From Ailanthus altissimus (lineage: Eukaryota; Streptophyta; Magnoliopsida; Sapindales; Simaroubaceae), in contig OX327702.1 in NCBI GenBank assembly GCA_946807835.1, forward strand, positions 5,270,001-5,334,000: a DNA stretch of 64,000 nucleotides. The letters are read 5' to 3'. Below are positions 1-12,600 of this stretch, one piece after another (within the stretch, counting starts at the first letter, position 1; each line of letters begins with the position of its first letter). The notes under the pieces are model-generated. The model worked only from the letters and a program-made list of their open reading frames with translations. It did not search any database and was not told where the DNA came from. A program made the translations under genes and the position numbers.

Positions 1-829
1 TATAGTAACCATATAATATATGTATTATAACTCCCATAATAATAATAATAATAATAACAACAACAATAATATAAATAAATATTGTAACTCTCAAATATTT
101 AATATATATAAACCCTCAAATAATAATAATATATAAATATTGTAACTCGCATATTTAACCTAAGTTTAATGGTTAATAAAATTTTTTATAACCATATGTA
201 ATGCTAATACTATATTAATAATTATTATATGTAAATTATGTAATTTATAAAGTATTTTAATAGATTTTAAAAAAATTTCTCCAACACTTAAACCCTAGTA
301 AATTTTATAAGAGTTCACACTCAATCGTCTAATTACTAAGTAAAATTAAACAATATACATAAAAGGGATATAATACAAACAAAATCAAATAATATGTATC
401 AAAATCAAGTTCAATTTCCATTTCCCATGTAAAAAGAGAGAGAAATTAAGTAGAAATTTTATTAATAAAATTATTGCTTAATGTTTCTAAATTATTATAG
501 TAAAATCAAATATTATAAATTAAAATCTAAACCTTTTAATTATTACTATTACTACATGAAAAATAAAAAAAAAGCAAATTCAAACTGAAAGCTTCTACCC
601 TATAAAATCCTTTATCATTAAGTCATTAGCACAAGAAAAACTTTCTTTTTAATAATTATTAACTTCTCCAGCACCTTCCTTAACAAAAAAAAAAAAACCA
701 TGTTCTATTATTGCTATAGTTTTCTCAGCAGGTTATGATTCTAGCAAACATTTCTATTTCAATCTCCACTGTGTAGTAACAAAGAAAATTCGAGCCAAAA
801 AATGTCCAATACAAGTAAAATCAAATGAT

Positions 830-965
830 TCATAAACGTGCCCACCAGCCATTGGTCGGGTGGTGGATAATTTTAATTTTTAATTTGAGATTGAAAATTC
901 AAATCTTATTTTATGTACGAGTATTTTTAATGGAATAAATTTTAATCTATTTTGGGTTTAGATTT
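830..965 (+). repeat. Possible SINE-like sequence
   Basis: The stretch TGGTCGGGTGGTGG near 852 resembles a tRNA-type box A, and AATTCAAATCTT about 45 bases later resembles a degenerate box B. That order and spacing fit a tRNA-derived SINE head. No clear target-site duplication or defined tail was found, so this is a weak call that could be chance. Confidence 0.25.
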
Positions 966-1621
966 ATCAACTGCATCTTAACGAACATTATTATTATTAT
1001 ATATTCTGATAAACTTTTAACTATAAATATTAATAAATTATTGTAATATAATCTAAATTATTGAACGTACATCACATCCAATCTCCATAATTTTTTTTTG
1101 ATGTAATATAATCTCAACTATTGTAAATAATATGTAAATAAACATAAATATTGAATTAAAGCAAATCATCTCTTAAATATTATAAGACATTTTAATGTAA
1201 AATCTTTGTTTTATTGATGCCTCAAGTAACCAGCATAAGCTTGTAATTTATTCATAATACTATTCATAACATTCTCCCTTAGCTCTACCACTTTTATTTA
1301 TCCAACATATTTATTTAATAGCTGGATATGTATTTGTCCCTGCAACAATATTTTATTTATTAATTATTATATTTTTTAAAATATAATAATATAGTTATTT
1401 ATATTTATGATAAAATCCCTCTTTGGTATAAGTATTTCATTATTATTATTATTATTATTTTGTTTTGATTAGGGGAAGGAAAATCAAATTTAAAATCTGT
1501 AAAATACATTATTGCAAGCTCATTAATACCGAATTATTTCATTATCACCTATTTTCAAAAATAATTTTCTTCCATATATAACATTCATTAATATCTACAA
1601 TCATAGATAAATATTTTATGA

Positions 1622-1830
1622 CACAATTATAACCATTGTCAAGGTGAAATCTATTTTTAATATGTAAATATACTCTTACACAATGGAGAACTTGAACCTA
1701 ACACTTCCATTGTAACTCAGCATCCTCGTTATCAAGATGAAATATATTTATCAAATATAAATCTACCTTGTACAAAGGAGTGACTTGCACCTTTGAAACT
1801 CTAAGTGTCAAGTTAAAATCTCCTCGTTTG
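1622..1830 (-). repeat. Dispersed ~78-bp repeat family, inverted copy
   Basis: Two degenerate units. Read on the minus strand, the better one contains GGTGCAAGTCACTCCTTTGT, then AAGGTAGATTTATATTTGA, and ends with GAGGATGCTGAG. The same order of words occurs in direct orientation at 14335-14575. No coding capacity was seen. Confidence 0.6.
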
Positions 1831-2182
1831 AGGCATTGGGTTTAAATGTCCTTATGAAGTTAAATTTATGATTATTAATTTTGTTATAAATAAATAATAT
1901 AAAAGATAAAAATTTAAGACAACGAGCATTTCTCAAAAGTATTGGAGCATTTTTGACTTGCAAGATATATTATATTATAAGAATGTTACACACAAAAAAA
2001 TAATAATAATAATAAAGACGCGATGAGCCAATAAAGGGGGTGGAATACATTGTCTCACCCTACTACCTCATAATACTTTTTTTTGAATTTTATTATTTTT
2101 ATTGTATTTTATATTAGGCTAAGAAAAAACTCATTGAACAAAAATTTATATAAATATAAATATAATTTTATAATATTTTTAA

Positions 2183-3616
2183 TGTTGAGATTTGTCCTTA
2201 CATTTTATCTATTTATTGTATGAATATTTTATTTTATAATATTTATACAGTTCATTTTATTAAATCGTTAATTTCATTAATAAAATAGTATAGCACTTGT
2301 TACGCTATAGACATTATATGATCTGAAAGAAATCAGATCTGACCTAAAAGAATTTAGACCAACGCTAAAGGTTAGCAACATTAGAATTATAATTGCTAAT
2401 AATTAATATTACTAAAAGTTAGTAGGTTATAAAAGTCAACAATATTTAAAAGTTAGGATCTTATTTGTAATGCGACATAGACTCGAGAGTACATCAGTAA
2501 TAATATAGTTGTAAAGAGTTGCAACAGGTGTTAAGAAATATTATTATACAAATCTAGTCTCAAATTCAATGTTCTTTGTCTTATTCATCGATGCGGGTCT
2601 GTTGGTGGAACATTTTCTTAGAGACCAGTGTATACTATACCTAAATGGTCTAGATAGTTATTCTTAACTGACCATGGATTTATCGAAAGTTCATATAGCA
2701 TATAAGTATTAAGTAAATATTGAATACTGAACGGGCTTAACGAGGACACTAGTAGACATCTCATAAAGTCGTCAATGGTAGGTCCTCACGAGTTGAGTAG
2801 TGTACGTGGTCCTTTGATCTGAGCACCACGGTGAATTTGTAAGTGATCCACCATACTTTGGTTTCATATATATCAGAGACCTTTTATGGTCTTACCGCTA
2901 TGTGTCGTTGGGTATGATTCGATACTTATAGAGTCCTATGTGCGCCAATATAGAATCATCAGCTCACATGGGTGAGTTGTATATCCGGATACTCCGAGAC
3001 TATATCTCAGAAAGACTTATGACCAGAATCCATAAATCTGAGAAATGAGTTTCTAACATGGTCAAACAATATCGTAAATGTGTTTGTGTATATTGTTTAT
3101 CAAGATACGTGTCTAGAGATAAGTTCACGGATGAGCGCGTGAAGATTTGATGGTAATGATTTATATTCTTACTTCTCCATGATATAAATAGGGGAAGGAT
3201 TATATGTATACGCGATGACCTCAACTTGTATGGTCTACTGTGTTGATTTGTAATATCTGTGACGTATGCATGGGGCATCAATCTCAGACTCACGAAACAG
3301 TTCCATTTGACAAATCGGGCGTGGACCTAGGGAGTCTCGTAATATAAAGTGTACTCGGGTAGCGTACCGAATTGAATAGTTCAATCCAGTAAATTCCAAC
3401 AGATCGAACATTTGCTTCAATTTTTTGCGGGCCGTACACCTGTCAAGACTCAAGAGTTAAGTATATCAATTAGTTAACAATAGTTATTGACTAATGAAAT
3501 GTTGATATGTAGCGCATTGTAGACTTATCATTGTTTGACTTAAAAATTACTAAAATGACCTTACTTGTTGGACAAGCAAGATCATTATTTTATTCATTAA
3601 ATTTTTTATTGAATAA

Positions 3617-3650
<34 letters not shown>

Positions 3651-4661
3651 TGATATTATTATTTAATATAAGTCAAACAATTATTTTTAAATCATTATTG
3701 ACATGTGTTTCATTTGTATTTAATTAGATTAAATAAAACAATAAAACATGCATGCATGGGTTTGTAGGCAAAGTGAGACCAAGATGTGTATTGCAAGTAA
3801 ATGAAAAACTTATTTTTTTTGTTTGGCTTTGTTTTACACGGCTACACACACACATAAATTGTTATAACACATGTCTTTTATTTTATTATTTAATGTAAAC
3901 AAATCAAAGACAAGTGATATAGATGTCATGTATGGTAAGACCTTATAAGTTGTAAAATAAGTGAACTTGTTTCATCAATTTGATCACAATTTCGGCCAAA
4001 TACATTCATTATTTTGCATAATTTATTTATTGTAGACAAGTGATAAAACAATACTCTATGAAAGAGATGTGTGTGTCATGCATGGTGGGCTACATGATTG
4101 CTTATTGGAGGAAAATACAAATGCAATAAAATGCAACAAATTAAAGGAGCAAATTTTGCTCATTTTAAAAAAGTGATCACTTGACCCAATCAAGAAAAAA
4201 AAGGAGAAAGAGAAGTGAGATGTTTTGTTTTGGTTTTTTTCTAAGAGTTAGGAAAAACTCTCAAAGTACTGAGAGCATAAAAATATTTCATTTATTCTTT
4301 TTCTTTTAGCAACTATTCTACAAGATAAAAACAAGGATTAAATCCTTTGTTGAAAAAGAGGCTGTCATTCTAAACTTTTCAAGCCTACCGTGTTAAGGAA
4401 CTAGAATTGTAAATGAGTTACTTTATCGCGGTTCTCTAGTTTAACAAAAGACAAAAGGCTTGCCAAGGTAATGTATTCTCAATCCCTTTGTAGTTTACAT
4501 TTATGAGATACATATAAAATTTATTTGTATTTATCATTAGAAAATTAAATTTTTAGTTCTTCTGCTACACATTATAATGTATGAGATATGTATGTAATAT
4601 ATGTTTTAAATGATAAATACAATACCCACATAAATACACTCTAGGTTTATTAACACTCACA
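2183..4661 (+). mobile_element. Solo LTR, Ty1/copia family A
   Basis: This 2.5-kb copy of the most abundant repeat here begins TGTTGAGATTTG and ends CTCACA. It shares long diagnostic stretches with the copies at 35012, 53609 and 59589, for example the GAGTTGAGTAGTGTACGTGG region near 2793. A TATA box (TATAAATAGGGGAAGG, about 3183) lies mid-element, as expected for an LTR promoter. Flanking pentamers TTTAA (2178-2182) and CTTAA (4662-4666) look like a target-site duplication with one mutation. No internal region is attached, so it is a solo LTR. It sits in the 3' part of the older minus-strand copia element. Confidence 0.8.
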
Positions 4662-5599
4662 CTTAATACCACTTCAATAAAAATCTTATAAGTAAAATTT
4701 AGTGAGATAAAACTTGATCAAAGAACAAAAGAGTATAGTATACTTTAATAATTGATGTAATTATTTTCTTGGAAGAATGCACACTTCTTAATTAAATGTT
4801 TTTTCTCAAAGTAACATTTATAAATTTGACAAAATTGTTGAATTGACACATATTAATCTTGTAAACTAATTTTTCAAAAGTTGACGTAGACAGAGATTTG
4901 AGTGTAGAAGAATTTTAGAAAAATATATTTGACACAATTTTAAAAATGTTGAGTTGGTATAGAACTAAATATTTGTCAATAAACTTACTACAAAAGCTAT
5001 GTCCGTTCTGGTGCATTGAGCTAGATATACTTGACAGAAAATAGATACTTTTTTTAAGATCAAGAGACCGAACAACCATAAGGGTATTTAGCGGATGTGC
5101 ATTATCTATATTGAATCTTCATAGAATCTTTCGAATATAGGTATATTGATGGATAAGGATTTTGTTTGATTTGTACTCGATTTATAAGCCAAAATAATAT
5201 TTAGCCTTCCTTAAGTATTTCATTTTAAAATCTCATTTTAAGTATTTTTTAATTTTTAGAAGTTTTTCAAGTGTCTCGTCAGATTCATGTCATCTATATA
5301 TATAATCACAATGGCAAACCTAGGGCTTGACTTCTTTATTCAAACATATGGACATACTGGGTCATCAATATATCATTCCTTTATCAAGTATTCGCTTAGG
5401 CAGTTGTATCACATATGCTCAGATTATTTTAATATATACAAAGATGTTTGTAGCTTGTTTGAATACAATTATGATTACATGTTTTAGGCATGTTGAATCT
5501 TTCATAAATTTTTATATAACTTTTGTGTCAAGTTACCTATATAAATTAGTTGTCACTACATCTATAAGATGCATATCAAACTTTTCTGATAGTAAAAAA
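4662..5599 (-). pseudogene. Decayed Ty1/copia: reverse transcriptase C-terminal part and 3' region
   Basis: Continues the minus-strand copia polyprotein after the solo LTR at 5600-7015. Minus-strand translation from 5599 gives a VSEKFDMHLIDVV-like stretch, then a passage matching the second half of copia reverse transcriptase, ending near 5070 with a MVVRSLDLKK-like segment. Many stops and frameshifts are present. From about 4980 to 4662 the sequence looks like copia 3' noncoding DNA. The fragment is interrupted at 4661 by a family A solo LTR. It encodes nothing functional. Confidence 0.7.
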
Positions 5600-7015
5600 T
5601 GATGAATACTTGAAATTACACATTTAATAAGAGTTTTACATCATTGTTTTGTATTACTAGTATTTTTAACTCCCCTAACTTAAGTATGTTTATAATATTG
5701 TATCTAATTAGCTTTTAACTATTTGTGGTAGGTTGGTAAAATATGCATAACTTTCTACTTAGGAATCAAATTGGAGTGATTCTTAATCTTGTGAAGAGCT
5801 GACCCAATGAGCTAATATATTGTATTTTACAAGGTATTCAAAATTTGAGCATTTAGAGGGTGAAAATGGCTTAAAACAGAACTAATCTGCAGTACATGCC
5901 CAGTCCAAACAGTCATCAGTATTTGACCTATAACTATATAAATATGTATCTAATACATATGAAGCAACTCAATTTAAAAATATAAGAGACTTATCTATAA
6001 CTTTGATTTTTTGAGTGACAGTTAATTCGAACCATATCAATTCCAAATTGGATAATAAAGTAAGTGCATTAATGATAATCAATGCAAAATTAATTGTCAC
6101 CTTTCTTGACTTTTATCATCCATGTGGTTCCCTCTTCATTTGTCTCGATTTATCCATATTTTTCTATAAATAAATAGCATCTTTATGCCCAAAGAATGTA
6201 ATTAGAGAGCTAGATTTTAGTTCAAAACACTTACTATTTGTATTATCTCTTTGTAATATTATTTATCTTGTTTATTATTATAAAGTCATGTTATCTCTTC
6301 TTCCATTTCTTTAGTTTTATTATGTCCAAGTATTTTTTTTTTATTAAGGTGAAAGGGTGAAACTCTTGGCAAGGTAATAAAATATTCTTAACTCTTATTT
6401 ATGAATTTAATGTTTCATTATTAAGTTATGTAAATTTATATATGATGTATTTATTTTGTTTGTAATATTAATACTCTTTCTTCTAAAGTGGTGTATCTTG
6501 ATTTATTATAAATAATTTTTATAGTTGACACAATAAATTCTTGAAACCATTTACAAGATTTGACGTATATACCTTTTTTGTAAAGTGAGAGTCTTGATTT
6601 ATTGTAGACAATATAAAGATTAACATAATAAATACTTGAACCCATTTATAAGATTTGGTGTATGATAATTGAAAGAAATAAATACTAGTTAATATATAAA
6701 TGGTGATGGATTTTAATTATTATATCTTCCGATTGGAACCTCTTTTGTGTGAGGATTCCAAATGAGTTATAAAAAGAGTTGAATATATTCTTACTTCATA
6801 TGCCAAGAGTAGATCCCTCTAACCTTTAACTTTTATTTTAATTGGTTAATTTAATTAATATTTGCAAACATCTTATACTGCATTAATTGTCTTTAAAGTA
6901 TTTATAGTTTATAATTTTAATTATATTTCCCTGTGGATCAACCCCGTTCTCATCGGGTTATTTATTATTTCGACATCTGCACTTAGGAATAAACTTCTAT
7001 ATTCTTGATGTGTTA
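5600..7015 (+). mobile_element. Solo LTR, Ty3/Gypsy family B
   Basis: This 1.4-kb sequence starts TGATGAATACTTGAAATTAC and ends TTGATGTGTTA. It is clearly related along its length to the LTR at 56709-58137, which is followed there by a primer-binding site and Gypsy gag; this assigns the family. A TATA-like box (TATAAATAAATAG) lies near 6166. It splits a copia reverse transcriptase frame: AAAAA at 5595-5599 and CAAAA at 7016-7020 look like a slightly mutated 5-bp duplication. The reading frames at 5287-5602 and 7010-7216 are shadows of the copia sequence on the other strand. Confidence 0.8.
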
Positions 7016-8066
7016 CAAAACTTAATGAAATGTAATTGTGTTCATCATGGAAGAATAATTTTTGTCATAATTAATACCAAGTCTTTGCGAGAAACCTTTA
7101 GCAACGAATCTTATTGTATATCTATTGACCTCATTGTTTTCGTTACATTTTCGTATGAAAACAAATCATTTATATCCTATAGGTTTGACATTTTCAAGTA
7201 TTCAGACTTGATCTAATCTAATCTAATGTAATCATATCATTTATGTGGTTAGGACCTTAGTCCTATAAGGGACATTAAAGAAAAATATCAATAAGGAGTG
7301 AAAATAGGCTTTATATTATTGATGGCCTAAAAAATGCGATTTCCATTGGTAACATAAAGTTTTTTCTATATTTACTTGCTATCCCCACAAAGGAATGAGC
7401 AAGTTACAGAATAAGCAATGACTTTTAAGAAGGAAAAAAGTTTTCTTAAAAAGCTGCAATGATGGAAGTAAAAGATATGCATATCGTTTAAATCACAAGT
7501 ATTGTTAGCATAATAAGGGCTAATCAATTCCTTCACAAAAAGGAAAAAAAAGTTCTCTCTCTACTTCCCCAAATACAAGTTTATAACCTTGGGGCAAAGA
7601 ATTAATAAATATGAGTACTAGCCTTTCTAACCATTCTTATGATAGGAAAACAGTATGAGGAAAGATCACATACTGATTAAATGACTAAGATTCAAGTCAG
7701 TTTTCAAAGTACATATTTCTAAGTCCAAATACTTCATGCTTGGTTAGAGAAGTTAATTATGCTTGAATTGTTTTTTTTTATTGGAGTTGGTCATGTCTTT
7801 CTTTGCATTCATCAACAATGTGTAGCTCAAAATCATCATCATAATTTTAGTAGCTACTACAATGAGAACACATCGTCGATAATTATTTCATCATTTCTCC
7901 ACATTTCTTCAATCTAAGCATAATTTGTACTATTTTTCTCCTTTTAAAATTCTTATGCCTCTTTTGAGACTTTTATCACTCCAGGAACTTGTGACTTTTT
8001 TTCGAACTTGTGTCTATTTAAGGATTTGTATCTCTTTAAATGTTATGACTTAAAGAATGTAAATTT

Positions 8067-8640
8067 TATTAACTCGAGTATCATTTTTAATAGGATCTTA
8101 ATTTTTCACTTTCTTATTCCGCGGAATAATATCTTTTATACTAAGTGGTTTACCACGCTTTTCGCGTGCAACTGATGATTCATTTGGTACCTTTTGATTA
8201 GATTGTTCTACACGAATAATCACCTAGGTTGGTGTATTGAATACTGGAATATATGACTTGAATACTTTTAATGCATTTATGAATGTATCTAGTAATTTAT
8301 TTGCAATTTTTTAAAGATGAAAAATCCTTTGCATCTCATTTTCATATTGATTTTATTAGTTCAAACATCATTTTTAACAGGATCTTAATTTTTCACTTTC
8401 TTATTTTGCAGAACAATATATTTTATACTAAGTGGTTTACCACACTTTTAGCGTTTAACTGATGATTTATTTGGTACCTTTTGATTATATTGTTCTACAC
8501 GAATAATCACATAGGTTGGTGTATTGAAAGTTGGAATATATGACTTTACTACTTTTAATGCATTTGTGAATGCATCTAGTAATTCATTTGAAAGTTTTTA
8601 AAGATGAGCAATCCTTTGCATCTCATTTTAATATTGATTT
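8067..8640. repeat. Tandem duplication of 287 bp inside the copia integrase-RT linker
   Basis: Units 8067-8353 and 8354-8640 have equal length and align almost end to end; both contain CTAAGTGGTTTACCAC and TTGTTCTACACGAATAATCA. They differ by scattered substitutions, so the duplication is not recent. Confidence 0.85.
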
Positions 8641-9086
8641 ATGTGAGGACTTAAAAAGGAACCAAATAAAACATAATGATCATTTTGCAAGAAAGTTCAT
8701 ACCTTACTTCAAGGGGCATTTTTCTTTTCCCTAATAATGGGAATACAATCGCATCAAAATGGCAATCTACAAATCCCACGGTAAATAGATTACCCTTCAA
8801 CAGTTCAGATATCTTATAACTAATGGTGAGTTTAAACCAATATAAATTCCTAAACGATATTGGGATCCCATTTTAGTGTATTGTAAGGGTGCTATAGGTA
8901 CATAAACAACACAACCAAAAGTACCCAAATGGGATATATTAGGTTGATGACCATGTGCAAATTATAATATAGAATATTGATGATATATAGTGAGCCTAAA
9001 ATAAATTAATGTTATAACATGAAGAATGGTGTTACCTTATACAAAAATTGGTAATTATGTACGCATTGATAAAGTACATGTAATTG

Positions 9087-9295
9087 CCTTAAGTCGTTTA
9101 ATTAAGGATATTTTTAATCCATTTTATGTGAGAACATGCAGCACATAATGTTCTACATCGATTCCTGCTAATGTACAATAGTAATCAATTATGTTAAGTC
9201 ATTTAGTTAAGGATATTTCTAATCCATTTTATATGTGAACATGTTGTACAGGGTATTCTACATCGATTTTAATATACAATAGTCATCAAATATTT
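9087..9295. repeat. Tandem duplication of ~105 bp inside copia integrase
   Basis: Units 9087-9192 and 9193-9295 repeat the same integrase segment. On the minus strand both read as an IDVEH/IDVEY...NGL..SL.K peptide. Common words include AAGGATATTT.TAATCCATTT and TTCTACATCGATT. Confidence 0.7.
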
Positions 9296-10679
9296 TAAAT
9301 ATAAATGCACCAACATTATTTAAACACACGATTTTAATAGGATAGTCTAAAAATTGTGCTATCAATATAATAATTTGTGTTAGTAATCTAGCGAATACAA
9401 CATTTTGTGTAGACAATAAATAAATATGTGACCATTATGCAAATGCATCAATTAAAATCATAAAAATAACGAAAAGAGTCCACTTGGTGGATAATTGATC
9501 CGTAAATATCTCATTGGATCCTTTATAAAAATGATGGAGATTCTATACTAATCTTAAAAAAGAATGGTCTGACTACAAGTTTATCTTGTGAGCAAGCGAT
9601 ATAAATATTCTCATTCGGCAACAGAATATTTAGGCTTTTTAATGGATGTCAATGAGAATTTTTAATGATCCTACGCATAATTTTTTATGGTAGAAAACTA
9701 AGACAATCATGTCATAATATAAACATTTTTAGATCACTAAATTTCTAATTTATTACCGTGTAGCTTCCAATTGAATTTATGACTGTATAATACAAGCTAG
9801 ATGATAAGATATAGAGTTTTTCAAGTATGCATTTCTTTTCTATGACATTGGACATAATGTAAAGATATTCTATATTATTCTCACTCAAAGTTATAATATG
9901 ATATACATTTCAGCAGATATCTTTAAATCTAAGTAGATTTCTTCTAGATTTGTCTGCGTATAAAGTTTTATTATATATATAACTTTGTTCTACTTGTTAA
10001 TAAGATAATCGCTCTTCCAAATCCTTCAATTAAATATACAAAACTTGAGATAGTATTGTTTTTCCTTCAATCATTGTTAGTTTTGAAAAATATTTCTTAT
10101 CTTGAAGAATACTGTGTGTAGTTGCATTATCAGCCAAACATGCATCTTTAACTTTCCTCTCCAAAATTAACAATTCATCTCTAAAAGCCATTTCTTATTA
10201 TAAATAAAAGTTCATGTTAGAAATTAAGATAATACATTACAAAAGTTACATTTCTTCTTCATTCATGCAAGAAAAAAAAAATTACAAAAAATGACCTAAC
10301 ATAGAAATATCAATTAAAACTTAATGATTAGCGTTCCTTTCTTTATCTCCAAAGAAATCAAAGACATCTAGATGAATAAGATCTACAAGATCTGAGCCAC
10401 CTTAAGATTTGTTTCCATATCATTTCCTTCTACCTTAATAGATGTCGTATAAACTTTAACTAAATGCTTTGAGGTATGACATGTACGTGGCCAATTTTCT
10501 TTTGCACCACATCTATAACAAGTATTTCATTAGTATTTAGGGCGTTTATTCTCTACATCATTGTCTTTATTTTGTTGTTTCTGCCCCCTTTAATGTTTCT
10601 ATATTCTTGGTATTTATTGTCAACATTATAGTGATAACCGCGTCTTCTCCATCTTCTACCACCACTCCAATGTTGTTAT

Positions 10680-10893
10680 TGTTGGAGATAGTACTTATGT
10701 GTCATTCCAATATTGTATGAATATTAATTATTTAATATTTATACAATAAGCATTTCAAATAAAATTACAAATAGTAAGATATTTGTAACGTTTTAGATAT
10801 TGCATGATCTAAGAGTTTAGATCTAGTCTAAAAGAGTTTAGATCAGTGTTAAGAGTTGACAACGCTAAGAGTTATAAGTGCTAAGAATTAACA
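10680..10893 (+). mobile_element. 5' fragment of a family A copia LTR
   Basis: Starts TGTTGGAGATAGTACTTATG and follows the first ~210 bases of the family A LTR closely, including AATATTGTATGAATATTAAT. It stops abruptly where Mutator-like sequence begins, so it is a truncated LTR. It also cuts the copia gag region to its left. Confidence 0.75.
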
Positions 10894-12600
10894 ATTTAAG
10901 ACCCTTCTTTGAAAATGAAAAACTAGTACACAAGTTAGCTAATAAGCTTAGAGGAAAACTATTTAAGTACATATTGGGGAATTGATTAAATTTAAAGTGG
11001 GCCATGTGTTTGAAATTGTTGACATTCCAAGGGAAACAATTTCAAGGTACATACTTCAAAAGGGATTCACACTTAAAAAAGATTAAAAGTGGCCCATAAG
11101 AGTTAATGTTGCTAATGCATTGAATGGCTATTTATAAGACTATATGGCTCTATCCAACTTGGCAGTTTAACATTCAAAATTAAGACATTTAAAGCGCCAC
11201 ATATTTGCCCTAAAGGTATAGAAAATGTTGAGACAAAATCTCTATGTATTATTAAGGATCTTGAATCTTTAGTGAAGGCAATACTTAATGTAAAGTTAAA
11301 TGTCATTGAAGAGAAGTTAAGGGCCAATTATGTTGTTACTATGAATAAGATAATTTAAATATGGCATATAATGAATGTTATGCCTATTTTCACATGTATG
11401 TTAATATAGTAAAGAAAAAAAATCTCGTCGCCTTTGTAGAAATTCAAATTGATGAGAATGAATATGAGTTGATTGTTCCAAATAGAAATGAAGTAAAGGA
11501 CAATCCAATATTTAAAAGAATATTTATAACATCCGTAGCACAACAAATTGGGTTTAATACTAGATGTAGACCTTTTATAGGAATAGATGGTTTTCATTTA
11601 AAAGGTCATTGTAGGGAATCCTTCTCACTGTAGTTAGTTAGATGCCAACAATGAAAATTTTCTTTGGGTAGTGTGTGAGAGAGAGAGATTGAAGATAGGG
11701 ATGCTTGGAGGTTTTTCATGCACAAATTGTTATAATCAATTGACAGACATGAGAAATAGGGTTATCACTTTTTATGAGTGATAGATAGAAGGGTATTCCA
11801 AGGAAAAATGAAAATATGTGGTCTATTGCTTTAATAAAAACTATGCAAGGTATATTTATGACTATTTCAATGGAAAATACCCGTGGGCGCTGTTTTAAGA
11901 GATCTATTATGAGAAGCTACTAAGGAGACGGATAAACATGAATTTGGAAGATTCTTAAAAAAATTAAGGATCTACTTAAGCCTATATGATTATTTGGCTG
12001 AAATTCTACCATATACATGATTTAGGCATGCATTTAATACTAAAATCAAGTGTGATCATGTTACCAATAATTTAACCGAGTCATTTAATAATTGGTGAAT
12101 TGAAGAAAGACGGATAATTGTTTTGAGCCTTCTTCAATTTTATTGAAGAAAAATCATGATTAGGTTTAGTGAGAGATCAAATGCAACTCAATCATGAAAT
12201 ATTGATATTTCAAACAGTGCATAAGAGAATTAAGTAGTTGAGCCAAATAGGGAGAATTATGAGGATTTTAGTAACAAAAGGAAGATCACATGAGATATTA
12301 GATCCCAAAAAAATTTATCTTGTTAGCCTAAGCAAGTATGAGTGTGATTGTTATGCATAGCAAGTTAGTTGCATACCATGTAAGCATGTTGTGGCTATTA
12401 TCAACAACTTAAGTGAAAACCCTTACACATTCATTGATTCTTTACTAACCAAGCAAGCTATCATTAAAACATATGTTGGTATGGTTAACTTTATACTAAT
12501 AGATGCGTTTAAGAAGAGGCTGAGGAAACAACCTGGAAAGCCTAAAACAACAAAAATAAGAGAAAATGAGAGCCTCTAAAAAAAAAGAAGTCTTGTTGTG
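10894..12600 (+). pseudogene. Decayed Mutator-like (MULE) transposase
   Basis: Fragments of a MuDR-type transposase occur in the expected order. A KIKTFKAPHICPKG zinc-ribbon-like piece lies near 11180. The start of the transposase domain is at 11361-11633, with RCRPFIGIDGFHLKG. A SWIM-type zinc finger lies at about 12340-12400 (CDCYA, one stop, then CIPCKHVVAIINN), followed by a basic tail to 12579. Several stops and frameshifts separate these blocks, and the part between the domain start and SWIM is poorly preserved. Terminal inverted repeats were not found. Nonfunctional. Confidence 0.8.

Larger units (their letters stand above)
1..2182. other. AT-rich intergenic DNA, no gene seen
   Basis: Very AT-rich sequence with short runs of TAA/ATT triplets (about 40-75 and 1438-1460) and A/T homopolymers. 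No reading frame with protein-like composition was found on either strand. A SINE-like stretch and one copy of a dispersed repeat are listed separately. Its right part may include the far 3' end of the decayed minus-strand copia element that begins at 10.7 kb, but this could not be shown by eye. Confidence 0.6.
7016..10679 (-). pseudogene. Decayed Ty1/copia gag-pol (zinc knuckle, integrase, start of reverse transcriptase)
   Basis: Read on the minus strand from high to low coordinates. About 10520-10460 encodes a gag zinc knuckle (CYRCGAKENWPRTCHTSKH; the usual His is replaced in this degenerate copy). About 9600-8870 encodes integrase, including a clear FGCVVYVPIAPLQYTKMGSQ stretch typical of copia. 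About 7950-7700 is the linker ahead of reverse transcriptase, and 7250-7016 encodes FVAKGFSQRLGINYDKNYS, a copia RT motif. Stops and frameshifts are frequent, so it is long dead. Two local tandem duplications lie inside (8067-8640 and 9087-9295). The N-terminal part of gag is cut off by the LTR fragment at 10680. Confidence 0.8.

Noticed and set aside
3000..3453. Minus-strand frames of 72-97 codons, with relatives at 53863-54264 and 60366-60581
   Set aside because: They fall in homologous parts of family A LTRs on the antisense strand and vary in frame between copies, so they are not conserved genes.
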